34,631 bases of DNA from Rhizobacter sp. (GCA_017881025.1 JADGRJ010000014.1:1-34631), one strand, 5' to 3'; positions 17,505-25,892 are shown, counted from the stretch's first letter. Program-made: numbers and translations. The notes: generated by a model from the letters alone, not told the origin.

Positions 17505-18458
17505 TCATGGCACCGGCGAGAGCAGCGGCTTGCCGGCGAAGTGCGCCTCGAGGTTGCCGAAGGCGAGGTCGGCCATCGCCTGGCGCGTCTGCCAGGTCGC
17601 GCTGCCGATGTGCGGCGTGAGGACGACGTTGTCGAGGGCGAGCAGCTCGCTCGGCACGCTCGGCTCGTTCTCGAACACGTCGAGGGCGGCGCCGGCGATC
17701 GTGCCGTCGCGCAGCGCGCTCACCAGCGCCTGCTCGTCGACGACCGAGCCGCGCGCGACGTTGACGAGGAAGCCCTTCTTGCCGAGCGCCGCAAGGACCT
17801 TGGCGTCGATGAGCTTTCTCGTTCCGGCGCCGCCGGGAGTGATGACGACCAGGAAATCGACCTCGCGCGCCAACGCCTCGGCGCTCGCGAAGTAAGGGTA
17901 GGGCGCTTCGGCCTTGGCGTTGCGCGAGGTGTAGGCGATCGACATGCCGAACGCCTCGGCGCGCCTGGCGATCGCCATGCCGATGCGGCCGAGACCGACG
18001 ATGCCCAGGCGCGCGCCGCTCACCTTGCGCGCGAGCGGCATCGGCCCGTTCGCCGCCCAGGCGCCGCTCCGCACGTAGCGGTCGGCTTCGATGAGGCGCC
18101 GCGAGACGGCGAGGACGAGAGCGATCGCCAGGTCGGCGACCTCGTCGTTGAGGACGTTCGGCGTGTGCGTGACGGCGATGCCGCGCTCGCGCGCCGCGGC
18201 GACGTCGACGCCGTCGTAGCCGACGCCGAACACCGAGACGATCTCGAGCTTCGGCAGCTGCGCGATCAGCTCGCGCGGCACCTTCGATTCGCCGCTCGCC
18301 GCGATCGCGCGGATGCGCGGCGCCGCGGCGGCGAAGGCGGTGCCGTCATCGCTCTGGTGCGTCCGGTCGTGTACCTTGAACGCGCCGCGCAGCGATTCCA
18401 TCATCGGCGGCCAGAGCTTGGCCGCCGTCAGCACCTCGATCCGATCGGTCTCAGCCAT
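17505..18458 (-). CDS. D-2-hydroxyacid dehydrogenase (NAD(P)-dependent; GhrB-like)
   Basis: It reduces 2-oxoacids such as glyoxylate, hydroxypyruvate or 2-ketogluconate to D-2-hydroxyacids, or the reverse. The 317-residue product has the Rossmann motif GIVGLGRIG (about 152-160) and the catalytic triad of the family: Arg in NVARGSVVDE (R236), Glu in FENEP (E265) and His in TPHIGSAT (H283). The sequence YTSRN after the second strand suggests NADP(H) preference. I chose the ATG at 18458 (MAETDRIEV) rather than the longer track start inside ETF-QO. It begins 11 bp after the ETF-QO stop on the same strand, so the two are likely co-transcribed. Confidence 0.92.
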   Translation of the reverse strand: MAETDRIEVLTAAKLWPPMMESLRGAFKVHDRTHQSDDGTAFAAAAPRIRAIAASGESKVPRELIAQLPKLEIVSVFGVGYDGVDVAAARERGIAVTHTPNVLNDEVADLAIALVLAVSRRLIEADRYVRSGAWAANGPMPLARKVSGARLGIVGLGRIGMAIARRAEAFGMSIAYTSRNAKAEAPYPYFASAEALAREVDFLVVITPGGAGTRKLIDAKVLAALGKKGFLVNVARGSVVDEQALVSALRDGTIAGAALDVFENEPSVPSELLALDNVVLTPHIGSATWQTRQAMADLAFGNLEAHFAGKPLLSPVP

Positions 18459-18469
18459 CGCGCCTTCCC

Positions 18470-20152
18470 TCACATGCCGACGTAGTTGGGACCGCCGCCG
18501 CCTTCGGGCGTGACCCAGACGATGTTCTGGGTCGGGTCCTTGATGTCGCAGGTCTTGCAGTGGACGCAGTTCTGCGCGTTGATCTGCAGCCGCTCGGTGC
18601 CCTTGTCGTCGACGAACTCGTAGACGCCGGCGGGGCAGTATCGGCTTTCCGGGCCCGCGTACTTCGCGAGGTTGACCTGGACCGGAACGCTGTTGTCCTT
18701 CAGCGTCAGGTGCGCCGGCTGGTCCTCGGCGTGGTTGGTGTTGCTGACGAAGACGCTCGACAGGCGATCGAAGGTGATCACGTTGTCGGGCTTCGGGTAG
18801 GCGATCGGCTTGCACTCGGCCGCCGGGCGCAGGTAGAGGTGGTCGGGTTTCGGCCGGTGGATCGTCCAGGGCGGCGCGTGGATTCCCAGGCGCGGCAGCA
18901 GCCACTGCTCGATGGCGGTCATCACCGAGGCGACCAGGAAACCCTTCTTGAACCACTGCTTGAAGTTGCGCGACTTGTCGAGCTCGGCGCGCAGCCAGCT
19001 CTTCTCGAACGCTGCGGGATAGGCGGCGAGCTCGTCGTGCCGGCGCCCGGCGACGAGGGCGTCGAACGCGGCCTCTGCGGCGAGCATTCCCGACTTGAGC
19101 GCGGCGTGGCTGCCCTTGATCCGGCTCGAGTTGAGATAGCCCGCCTCGCAGCCGACGAACGCGCCGCCGGGGAACACGGTCTTCGGCAGGCTGAGGATGC
19201 CGCCCGCGGTGATCGAGCGGGCGCCGTAGCCCAGGCGCTTGCCGCCTTCGAGCGTCTTCCTGATCTCGGGATGCGACTTCCAGCGCTGGAACTCCTCGAA
19301 CGGGCTCATGTACGGGTTCTCGTAGTCGAGGCCGACGACGAAGCCGAGCTCGACCTGGTTGCCGTCGAGGTGGTAGAGAAAGGATCCGCCGTACGTGTCA
19401 GCGTCGAGCGGCCAGCCGCCGGTGTGCAGGGTCAGCCCGGGCTGCGCCTGCTCCGGGCGAACCTCCCACAGCTCCTTCAGGCCGATGGCGTAGCTTTGCG
19501 GATCTCGCCCCTCGTCGAGCTTGTAGCGCGCGATCAGCTGGCGACCGAGGCTGCCCCTGGACCCTTCGGCGAAGATCGTGTACCTGGCATGCAGCTCCAT
19601 GCCAAGCTGGAAGTTCGCGGTCGGCTCGCCATCCTTGCCGATGCCGAGGTTGCCGGTGGCGACGCCGCGCACCGCGCCGTTCTCGTCGTACAGCACTTCG
19701 GCGGCGGGAAAGCCCGGGAAGATCTCGACGCCGAGCGCCTCGGCCTGCGTCGCCAGCCAGCGCACGACGTTGCCGAGGCTGACGACGTAGTTGCCGTCGT
19801 TGCGAAAGCAGTCGGGCAGGAGCGCGTGTGGGGTCGCCGTCGCGCCGGTCTCGGTGAAGAAGAGAAACTTGTCGCCGGTGACGGGCTGGTTGAGCGGCGC
19901 GCCCTTTTCCTTCCAGTCGGGAATCAGCTCGGTAATCGCACGCGGATCCATGATCGCGCCCGAGATGATGTGGGCGCCCGGCTCGGAGCCCTTCTCGAGG
20001 ACGACGACCGAGATCTCGTGCGAGCGTTCGGCGGCGAGCTGCTTGAGGCGGATCGCGGTGGCCAGCCCTGACGGCCCGGCGCCGACGATCGCGACGTCGT
20101 ACTCCATCGCCTCACGCGGCCCGTGTCGGGCAAGGATCTCGTCAGGGGTCAT
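18470..20152 (-). CDS. Electron transfer flavoprotein-ubiquinone oxidoreductase
   Basis: It passes electrons from reduced ETF (fed by acyl-CoA and other flavin dehydrogenases) to ubiquinone at the inner membrane. The 560-residue product has the usual length. The N-terminal FAD motif is VAIVGAGPSGLATAIRL, followed by EKGSEPGAHIISGAI. The C-terminal 4Fe-4S domain shows CVHCKTCDIKDPTQNIVW and ends PEGGGGPNYVGM, both strongly conserved in ETF-QO. I take ATG 20152 (MTPDEILARHG); a start at MEYDVAI is possible. The 79-bp divergent gap separates it from an SDR gene. A D-hydroxyacid dehydrogenase gene follows directly. Confidence 0.96.
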   Translation of the reverse strand: MTPDEILARHGPREAMEYDVAIVGAGPSGLATAIRLKQLAAERSHEISVVVLEKGSEPGAHIISGAIMDPRAITELIPDWKEKGAPLNQPVTGDKFLFFTETGATATPHALLPDCFRNDGNYVVSLGNVVRWLATQAEALGVEIFPGFPAAEVLYDENGAVRGVATGNLGIGKDGEPTANFQLGMELHARYTIFAEGSRGSLGRQLIARYKLDEGRDPQSYAIGLKELWEVRPEQAQPGLTLHTGGWPLDADTYGGSFLYHLDGNQVELGFVVGLDYENPYMSPFEEFQRWKSHPEIRKTLEGGKRLGYGARSITAGGILSLPKTVFPGGAFVGCEAGYLNSSRIKGSHAALKSGMLAAEAAFDALVAGRRHDELAAYPAAFEKSWLRAELDKSRNFKQWFKKGFLVASVMTAIEQWLLPRLGIHAPPWTIHRPKPDHLYLRPAAECKPIAYPKPDNVITFDRLSSVFVSNTNHAEDQPAHLTLKDNSVPVQVNLAKYAGPESRYCPAGVYEFVDDKGTERLQINAQNCVHCKTCDIKDPTQNIVWVTPEGGGGPNYVGM

Positions 20153-20231
20153 GCTGTCTCGCTTTTGTTGTCGGCCCGGGCACGCGTCTAAACTGGCGGT
20201 CGATTCTACGGAGCGCAGTCGCTGCACGTTC

Positions 20232-21014
20232 ATGAGCTATCAGATCGATCTGTCGGGCCGCGTCGCCCTCGTCACCGGCGCCTCGGGCGGCCTCGGCGCG
20301 CAGTTCGCGCGCGTTCTCGCCAAGGCCGGCGCCGGCGTCGCCCTCGCCGGCCGGCGCGTCGAGCGGCTGAAGAGCCTGCGTGCCGAGATCGAGGCCGAGG
20401 GCGGCGACGCGCACGTCGTCGCGCTCGACGTCACCGACCACGCCAGCATCCGCTCGGCGGTCGCCCACACCGAGACGGAGATGGGAACGATCGACATCCT
20501 CGTCAACAACTCGGGCGTGGCGACGACGCAGGCGCTGGTCGACGTCGAGCCCGACGACTACGACTACGTCTTCGACGTCAACACGCGCGGCGCGTTCTTC
20601 GTCGCCCAGGAAGTCGGCAAGCGGATGATCGCCCGAGCGAAGGGCGCGGCGCCCGGCACCTTCACCGGCGGGCGCATCGTCAACATCGCGTCGATGGCCG
20701 GCCTCAAGGTGATGCCGAAGATCGGCGTCTACTGCATGAGCAAGGCGGCGGTCGTCCAGATGACCAAGGCGATGGCGCTCGAGTGGGGCCGCTTCGGCAT
20801 CAACGTCAACGCGATCTGCCCCGGCTACATCGACACCGAGATGAACCACATGCAGTGGTCGACCGATCAGGGCAAGAAGCTGATCGCCATGCTGCCGCGC
20901 CGGCGCGTCGGCAGCGCGGCCGACCTCGACGTCGTGCTGATGATGCTGTGCGCCAACGAGAGCCACTTCATCAACGGCGCCGTGATCCAGGCCGACGACG
21001 GCTTCGCGCTGTAG
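20232..21014 (+). CDS. SDR-family oxidoreductase
   Basis: A 260-residue short-chain dehydrogenase with cofactor motif TGASGGLG (15-22), NNSG where most have NNAG, catalytic Ser154 in NIASMAG and Tyr167/Lys171 in YCMSK. The RR pair in LAGRRVERL suggests NADP(H). The usual PGYIDTEMN follows. Its closest look is to 3-ketoacyl/3-hydroxyacyl-type SDRs. The substrate is unknown; divergence from ETF-QO suggests acyl metabolism, which is inference. The start ATG 20232 gives the standard N-terminus MSYQIDLSGRVALVTG; the long track version reads back through the ETF-QO antisense. Confidence 0.9.
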   Translation: MSYQIDLSGRVALVTGASGGLGAQFARVLAKAGAGVALAGRRVERLKSLRAEIEAEGGDAHVVALDVTDHASIRSAVAHTETEMGTIDILVNNSGVATTQALVDVEPDDYDYVFDVNTRGAFFVAQEVGKRMIARAKGAAPGTFTGGRIVNIASMAGLKVMPKIGVYCMSKAAVVQMTKAMALEWGRFGINVNAICPGYIDTEMNHMQWSTDQGKKLIAMLPRRRVGSAADLDVVLMMLCANESHFINGAVIQADDGFAL

Positions 21015-21029
21015 GCGGTCGTCGCGTCG

Positions 21030-21695
21030 ATGTCGATGCGGCCGCTCTCGCTGCTCGAGGCGCGCGTCCTCGGCGTGCTCGTCGAAAAGTCGCTGACGGT
21101 TCCGGACAGCTATCCGCTGTCGCTGAATTCGCTCACGCTCGGCTGCAACCAGAAGACGGCGCGCGATCCGGTGCTGGCGGCGAGCGAGGCCGAGGTGCAG
21201 GGCGCGGTCGACGCGCTGAAGACGCTGTCGCTCGCGTTCGAGTCGAGCGGATCGCGGGTCTCGCGCTACGAGCACAACATGGGCCGCGCGCTCGCCCTGC
21301 CTTCGCAATCGGTCGCGCTGCTGGCGACCTTGATGCTGCGCGGCCCGCAGACCGCGTCGGAGCTGCGCACCGCGACCGAGCGGCTGCACCGCTTCGCCGA
21401 CATCTCGGCGGTGGAAGGCTTTCTCGACGAGCTGGCGGCGCGCCCGGACGAGAAGGGCGGCGCGCTCGCCGTCAAGCTGCCGCGCGCGCCGGGCGCCCGC
21501 GAGCAGCGCTGGGCGCATCAGCTGAGCGGTGCGGTCGATCCGAGCGCGTTTCCCGCCGCGAGCGACGGCGAGACGATCGTTCCGGTCAGCGAGTTGGCGG
21601 CGCTGAAGTCGCGGGTCTCGATGGCCGAAGCCGAGCTGGACCGACTGCGTGGCCTGGTCGACAGGCTCTACACCGAGCTCGGCGTCCAACGCTGA
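21030..21695 (+). CDS. YceH/DUF480 family protein
   Basis: A 221-residue protein of the DUF480 (YceH) family, whose members fold as two winged-helix domains. The family-defining beginning is visible: EARVLGVLVEKSLTVPDSYPLS followed by LNSLTLGCNQKTARDPV. A second winged-helix segment includes VALLATLMLRGPQTASELRTAT. The function is not established. A coiled-coil-like C-terminus (LKSRVSMAEAELDRLRGLVDRL) may support dimers. It lies 15 bp after the SDR and 14 bp before the thioesterase, consistent with one transcript. Confidence 0.93.
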   Translation: MSMRPLSLLEARVLGVLVEKSLTVPDSYPLSLNSLTLGCNQKTARDPVLAASEAEVQGAVDALKTLSLAFESSGSRVSRYEHNMGRALALPSQSVALLATLMLRGPQTASELRTATERLHRFADISAVEGFLDELAARPDEKGGALAVKLPRAPGAREQRWAHQLSGAVDPSAFPAASDGETIVPVSELAALKSRVSMAEAELDRLRGLVDRLYTELGVQR

Positions 21696-21709
21696 TCATT
21701 GGCGGCGAC

Positions 21710-22129
21710 ATGCGATTCGAGCTGCCGGAAGCCAAGAAGCTCACGCTGGAGATGGTGATCCCGATCCGCTGGGGCGACATGGACGCGATGGGCCATGTCA
21801 ACAACACGATCTACTTCCGCTACCTCGAAATCGTTCGAATCGAGTGGCTGCACCAGGTCGCGGGGGCGCCGGATCCGGCGGGGGAGGGGCCGGTGATCGT
21901 CAACACCTTCTGCAACTTCCTGCGGCAGCTGAAGTATCCGGGGGACGTGTTGGCGAAGCACTACGTCGCGAACCCAGGGCGGAGCAGCTTCGAGGCGTAC
22001 GTCATCCTCGAGCGCACTGACGAGAAGGGGGTGCTGTACGCGAGCGGAGGGGCGAAGACGGTGTGGGTGAATTATCGCGAGGGCAAGGCGGTCCCGCTGC
22101 CAGAGACGCTGAGGGCTCTCATCGCCTGA
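21710..22129 (+). CDS. Hotdog acyl-CoA thioesterase (4HBT/YbgC-like)
   Basis: A 139-residue single hotdog-domain protein. The catalytic region reads RWGDMDAMGHVNNTIYFRYLEIVRIEW, in which the Asp and the surrounding GHVNN are conserved in 4-hydroxybenzoyl-CoA-type thioesterases. It likely hydrolyses acyl-CoA esters; chain preference is unknown. It is the last gene of the SDR-yceH-thioesterase cluster. Its stop marks the point where the low-GC island starts, and a truncated kinase/receiver frame on the other strand overlaps the last 58 nt. The start ATG 21710 has only a weak Shine-Dalgarno. Confidence 0.88.
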   Translation: MRFELPEAKKLTLEMVIPIRWGDMDAMGHVNNTIYFRYLEIVRIEWLHQVAGAPDPAGEGPVIVNTFCNFLRQLKYPGDVLAKHYVANPGRSSFEAYVILERTDEKGVLYASGGAKTVWVNYREGKAVPLPETLRALIA

Positions 22130-22653
22130 GAAGTGGAACGCACCCAATGCTGTAGCTTAGGTCTGAGATCGCTTAGGGAGTATGGCTTCGCGAGGAAGTC
22201 GTCCATCCCCGCAGCAAGGCATTTTTCGCGATCTCCTGCCAGCGTGTTAACGGTGACAGCGATGATGGGGGTTCGCCGCTTGGACCTCCGCCCCTCTGAT
22301 CGTCTAGTGGCGCGAGTCGCGTCATATCCGTCCATCACCGGCATCTGGCAATCCATCAGGATGACGTCGAACTCTTGTCGTTCGAGGGTCTCGACCGCGA
22401 TAGCCCCGTTTTCGGCGGTGACGACTTCGAATCCGATCGCCGCCCCAAGCGAGATATGCACAGGCATTTCGCCGCCAAGTGTGTGGACGAGCTGCTTGAC
22501 GATCGACAAACCGAGCCCTGTGCCACGCGACGCAGCATCTCCATCATGGCGCCGCTGACATAAGGGAAGGAAGACCTTCTCTAGCTCGACCTCGCCGATC
22601 CCGCAACCAGAGTCACTGACGCGGATGTCGAGACTTGCGCACGGCAGACATAG
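22072..22653 (-). pseudogene. Remnant of a hybrid histidine kinase: HATPase piece fused to a receiver lacking its first strand
   Basis: One open frame with no proper start codon. It begins LDIRVSDSGCGIGEVELEKVF, then RGTGLGLSIVKQLVHTLGG: these are the G1 and G2 boxes of a histidine-kinase ATPase domain, but the N box and everything before are gone. After GGEMPVHISLG it jumps directly to GFEVVTAENGAIAVETL and EFDVILMDCQMPVMDGYDATR, a receiver domain with its phospho-Asp, yet lacking the first strand and its acidic pair. The receiver ends near KPYSLSDLRPKLQHWV. The frame then runs into antisense of the thioesterase gene, so the native end was lost. It differs from the intact kinase at 23988, so it is not a recent duplicate. 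Confidence 0.8.
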
Positions 22654-23186
22654 TCAAAATCGAATCCGCTCTTTTGGGGTCGCTCGGAATCGGACGTCGA
22701 CCCGAGGGTGGCTAGCCCGAGGTCGTGCGCAAGCTTCAGCATCGAATCAACGATGCAAGAAAGTCGAAGATCCGTGGACGCCCTCTGCACAAAATCTTCC
22801 TCGAAGCGGAGGGCCTCTACGGGCTCGGCACTGATCGCGCTAAGGGGAGTACTGGCATCAACTTGGTCGAGCAGGACACCGAATTTCTCATTTCTAAGGA
22901 TCGCTGGGTCCAAGGCCAACAGAGTCTTGTAGTCAAGTGCTAGGCACACGTGTGCACACGAAGAGAAATCGCGAGACTGAGAGATCGCCTTGGCTAGGTC
23001 GCGGGGCAAGGAGGAGGCAAAGCCGGCGATGACGAACGCCGGTTGAGATCCCTTGAGCCTTCCGAGGGCCCGGTCGAGTTCGGCCTCCAGTCGACCTTCC
23101 CCGAACTCCAGACCGCAGACCTCGATACCGCACCGGGATGAGTCGGCCGTGGATTCCCAGCGGACGATGCGCGTCGTCTTCTTCAT
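22581..23186 (-). CDS. Degenerate EAL-like domain protein, C-terminus probably truncated
   Basis: A 201-residue protein with no Walker motif or other catalytic signature. The segment FGVLLDQVDASTPLSAIS, then VEALRFEEDFVQRAS and SIVDSMLKLAHDLGLATLG-like text, follow the order of the C-terminal half of an EAL (cyclic-di-GMP phosphodiesterase) domain. The metal-binding DD pair is DQ here, the catalytic Lys position reads Arg-Phe-Glu, and the late Glu is replaced, so phosphodiesterase activity is unlikely. A sensing or scaffold role is a guess. The last about 15 residues are read out of frame from the kinase remnant, so the end may be lost. I chose ATG 23186; TTG 23198 is possible. It starts 36 bp after the synthase stop on the same strand, likely one operon. 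Confidence 0.55.
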   Translation of the reverse strand: MKKTTRIVRWESTADSSRCGIEVCGLEFGEGRLEAELDRALGRLKGSQPAFVIAGFASSLPRDLAKAISQSRDFSSCAHVCLALDYKTLLALDPAILRNEKFGVLLDQVDASTPLSAISAEPVEALRFEEDFVQRASTDLRLSCIVDSMLKLAHDLGLATLGSTSDSERPQKSGFDFDYVCRAQVSTSASVTLVAGSARSS

Positions 23187-23222
23187 GGCCCAGCGCAATC
23201 CTGAGCCGATGAGACGTTTCGA

Positions 23223-23927
23223 CTACGTCCAGTCGAAGACTGAAAGTACGTAGTCCCAATCGATTTCGATGTCGGGATGCTCGGTCTTGGACATGAAGTC
23301 GTAATACCAATGCTGCGCTGCTCGAAGTCGCGCCTCGAACTCGCGAACGGGCATGACGAAAATCCAATGCGGAATGTCGTTCCCGAACGATATCGGAAAG
23401 GGACCGCCCTCCAGCTCGTCGTACTGGAGAGCCCGAAAGAATTGGACCATCGAGCGGCGGCCGCCGGTGATGTTGAAGTCCGCAGCGGTGGTGTAGCAGA
23501 TTTCGTAAGTGGCCTTGACCAAGGCGGCGGTGACCATCTTGCTGGTTCCTCCGAGGTCCACGCCGAGACGGGTACTTTCGATAAGACGATTGCCGGTGAA
23601 GGATGCCAAGAGTGGCGCCTCGCCTTCCAGCCGAAGTGGTCGGATGACGTTCGACTGAAGCCGAAGCGTACCGAGCGGCTGCGCGTCGAGCTTTCTTTCG
23701 GCAAGTAGGACAAGCACATCTGACTTCAGATCCTCAGCTTCGGGCGTCCGCAATATCTGCCCCAAGGAGGGCATGTGGCGTGCGTACGCGGAGGACCTGA
23801 CTTCGACCGCTTTGGCCAGATCTTGAGGAGTAGTGACGACACGGACCGTGAACGGCAGGCGCTCAACCCGATCCGGTGCAACCGAATAGGCTTTGGAAGA
23901 AGGTCGGGAAACGCTTAGCTGATTCAA
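23223..23927 (-). CDS. FeeM-like N-acyl amino acid synthase (GNAT/autoinducer-synthase fold)
   Basis: A 234-residue acyltransferase-like protein. FeeM-type enzymes take a fatty acyl chain from acyl-ACP and attach it to an amino acid. The family pattern is visible: R-x-x-AYARHMPSLGQ (near 44-56), VLLAERKLDAQPLGTLRLQ (73-91), the conserved ESTRLGV (117-123, E117/R120), the long helix LVKATYEICYTTAAD and the terminal HWYYDFMSKTEHPDI. A LuxI-type signature is absent. The start is TTG at 23927 with no clear Shine-Dalgarno; it is the only start codon in frame before an upstream stop, and overlaps the end of a 21-codon frame (ATTGA). It is divergent from the hybrid kinase by 60 bp. The acyl donor and amino acid are unknown. 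Confidence 0.72.
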   Translation of the reverse strand: MNQLSVSRPSSKAYSVAPDRVERLPFTVRVVTTPQDLAKAVEVRSSAYARHMPSLGQILRTPEAEDLKSDVLVLLAERKLDAQPLGTLRLQSNVIRPLRLEGEAPLLASFTGNRLIESTRLGVDLGGTSKMVTAALVKATYEICYTTAADFNITGGRRSMVQFFRALQYDELEGGPFPISFGNDIPHWIFVMPVREFEARLRAAQHWYYDFMSKTEHPDIEIDWDYVLSVFDWT

Positions 23928-23989
23928 TTTGCGGAGAGAGTGCCGATATAGACGTACTCGTCAAGCAGGCCTTCGACGACAGAATGCAT
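23924..23989 (-). CDS. Possible 21-residue leader peptide coupled to the FeeM-like gene
   Basis: ATG at 23989 opens a short frame ([21 protein letters not shown]) ending in a TGA that overlaps the TTG start of the synthase (ATTGA). The start lies in an ATGCAT palindrome shared with the kinase ATG on the other strand. Coupling of this peptide with the synthase is possible. It may also be chance, or the original N-terminus displaced by a frameshift. Confidence 0.3.
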   Translation of the reverse strand: MHSVVEGLLDEYVYIGTLSAN

Positions 23990-25892
23990 GTCGATCAATC
24001 GAATCCTTCACAGCTGGCGACGTTTCGGCGTTCGCCCTTTCCGCGATCGTGAACTAGAGCACGAATTTCGCCACGTCTTCCGATCGGCCGGGGTGCGCTC
24101 GTTGGAAGTGGCGACAGGTGTCGGCGGCCTGGCATTTCTTGGCTTCTTTCTAATCTACGCGCTGGCGGGGAAGACTGCCGCTTTCGCGCAACCCCAGCCC
24201 ATTCGCTTGGCGATGGTCGTAGCGCTCTTGTCCGGCGCTGCGCTAATTCGCTTTAGGCGTCATTTCGTTGCTAGGCACTATGAGTGGATATGCAGTTCGA
24301 TTGCTGTCGTCTGCATCATTTGTACCTCAGTCATCGGCAGCCTGAACCAAGTGGATGAGTCACCGTACTCTCGGTACTGGGCGATCTTCTCCGCCGCAGT
24401 TTTCATTACCGGAATCATATATGGCTTCACGAGACTGTCGCCCCTCACGACTATCCTGCTCGCGCTCCTCAACGCAGGGCTAGCTATCTGGTTCGCACTA
24501 CGCCATGGCGGAGATGCGGCGGTGATGCAGCGGCTAGTCGTGCATTTAGGCGGCATCAATTTCATGTGCTACGCCTTGTACCGCGTCATCAGCATCAGAG
24601 AGCGGAAGCTCTTCCTGAAGGTAAAACGTCAGCGCAGCATCAACGAACTCAAACGCGCCAGAGACCGCGCGGAGGAGGCGAGTCGGGCAAAGTCCGCCTT
24701 TCTGGCCAATATGAGCCACGAGATTCGTACGCCCATGAACGGGATCATCGGCTCGCTGGCCCTTCTCGAATGCACGGATTCCGAGGCTCGACGTCGAACA
24801 CTTACCGCTGTGGCGCGCCAGGCCGCTGATGGCCTCCTGCAGACTTTGAATGAGATCCTGGACTACGCGAAGTTAGATGCGAAGGGCGGTTCGTTGCACT
24901 TGGCCCCGCTTGATATCCGCCGCGTGTGCCAGGTTGCCGTGCAGACGTTTCAAGCCAATGCGATCGCTAAGGGAATCGCGCTCAAATTCGATCCATTCCA
25001 CTTGCCTTCAGACGTGGCGATAGTCCAAGGTGACGAAGAGAAGCTTCGCCGCATCATCATGAACTTGGTAAGCAATGCCATCAAGTTCACGGCCGTCGGT
25101 GGCGTCACCGTCCGTCTGCGCGGAGCGCGAACTACACAGGGGGTCCGCCTAATCGTCCGGATTGCCGACACCGGCATAGGCATTGCCGCCGACAAGATTC
25201 CGCTCCTGTTCGACCCGTTCTTCCAAGTTGAGTCAGGGATGTCGCGGAGTTACGGCGGCACCGGGCTGGGCTTGGCGATCTCGCGTCAGCTGGCCCATGT
25301 GATGGGAGGCACGGTGCGAGTGCGCAGCACCCTCGGTCGGGGCAGTGTCTTCACTGTGCGCCTCTTGCTACCGGAAAGTGTCGAGAACTGGGTGCCCGCG
25401 CCGCTCGACGTGCCGCTGCCCCACCGTGCGCTTGCTGCCGCGCGCGGCAAGACGGTCTTGCTTGTCGAAGACAACGCGGTGAATGCTTTCATCTCGGCTG
25501 CGTCTCTGGAAACGATGGGTGTTGCGTCGGTCCACGCAAGCAACGGTAAAGAGGCCGTGGATCTGTTCCAAGAGCGGCGCTTCGACGCCGTACTGATGGA
25601 TTGCGAAATGCCAGTCATGGACGGATTCGCGGCGACCAGACTCATTCGCGATCATGAGGCGCTCACTGAGGCTCCTCGGACGCCGATCATTGCGCTTACG
25701 GCCAACGCCCTCAGTGGTGATCGCGAGCATTGCTTGCGCCAAGGGATGGACGACTACCTCAGCAAGCCCATCGAGTTGCGCCAGCTGAGCTTGCTTGTTG
25801 CCAAGTGGCTCGGCAACCAGCGCGCAGCGGCCAACGCGGAAAGTTCCGAGCCGAAAGCGCAAGACGCCGTGGCTGCAGCTCGAGCAGCCTAA
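23988..25892 (+). CDS. Hybrid sensor histidine kinase/response regulator with a six-helix membrane sensor
   Basis: A 634-residue inner-membrane kinase. Six predicted helices (about 44-62, 73-88, 101-117, 130-147, 153-170, 182-200) form a compact sensor with almost no periplasmic domain, as in CqsS- and LqsS-type receptors. A charged helix (204-238) leads to HisKA with His244 in [11 protein letters not shown]. The ATPase domain has N box ([12 protein letters not shown]), DTGIGI and GGTGLGLA. A receiver follows from about 487: acidic E494/D495 in LLVEDNAVN, phospho-acceptor D538 in [10 protein letters not shown], and K593 in LSKP. There is no Hpt or output domain, so a separate partner is needed. 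ATG 23988 has no good Shine-Dalgarno. The divergent FeeM-like synthase suggests it may sense its product; that is inference. Confidence 0.93.
   Translation: MSINRILHSWRRFGVRPFRDRELEHEFRHVFRSAGVRSLEVATGVGGLAFLGFFLIYALAGKTAAFAQPQPIRLAMVVALLSGAALIRFRRHFVARHYEWICSSIAVVCIICTSVIGSLNQVDESPYSRYWAIFSAAVFITGIIYGFTRLSPLTTILLALLNAGLAIWFALRHGGDAAVMQRLVVHLGGINFMCYALYRVISIRERKLFLKVKRQRSINELKRARDRAEEASRAKSAFLANMSHEIRTPMNGIIGSLALLECTDSEARRRTLTAVARQAADGLLQTLNEILDYAKLDAKGGSLHLAPLDIRRVCQVAVQTFQANAIAKGIALKFDPFHLPSDVAIVQGDEEKLRRIIMNLVSNAIKFTAVGGVTVRLRGARTTQGVRLIVRIADTGIGIAADKIPLLFDPFFQVESGMSRSYGGTGLGLAISRQLAHVMGGTVRVRSTLGRGSVFTVRLLLPESVENWVPAPLDVPLPHRALAAARGKTVLLVEDNAVNAFISAASLETMGVASVHASNGKEAVDLFQERRFDAVLMDCEMPVMDGFAATRLIRDHEALTEAPRTPIIALTANALSGDREHCLRQGMDDYLSKPIELRQLSLLVAKWLGNQRAAANAESSEPKAQDAVAAARAA

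Noticed and set aside
22072-22509. Taking the 145-residue minus frame as a genuine response regulator
   Set aside because: It begins inside an ATPase domain, lacks the first receiver strand with its acidic pair, and ends in antisense of a host gene. A remnant explains it better.
23223-23927. Calling the acyltransferase a LuxI-type acyl-homoserine lactone synthase
   Set aside because: The LuxI signature is absent, while the ESTRLGV and C-terminal YDFMSKTEHPDI segments fit the FeeM-like group. No LuxR-type regulator is near.
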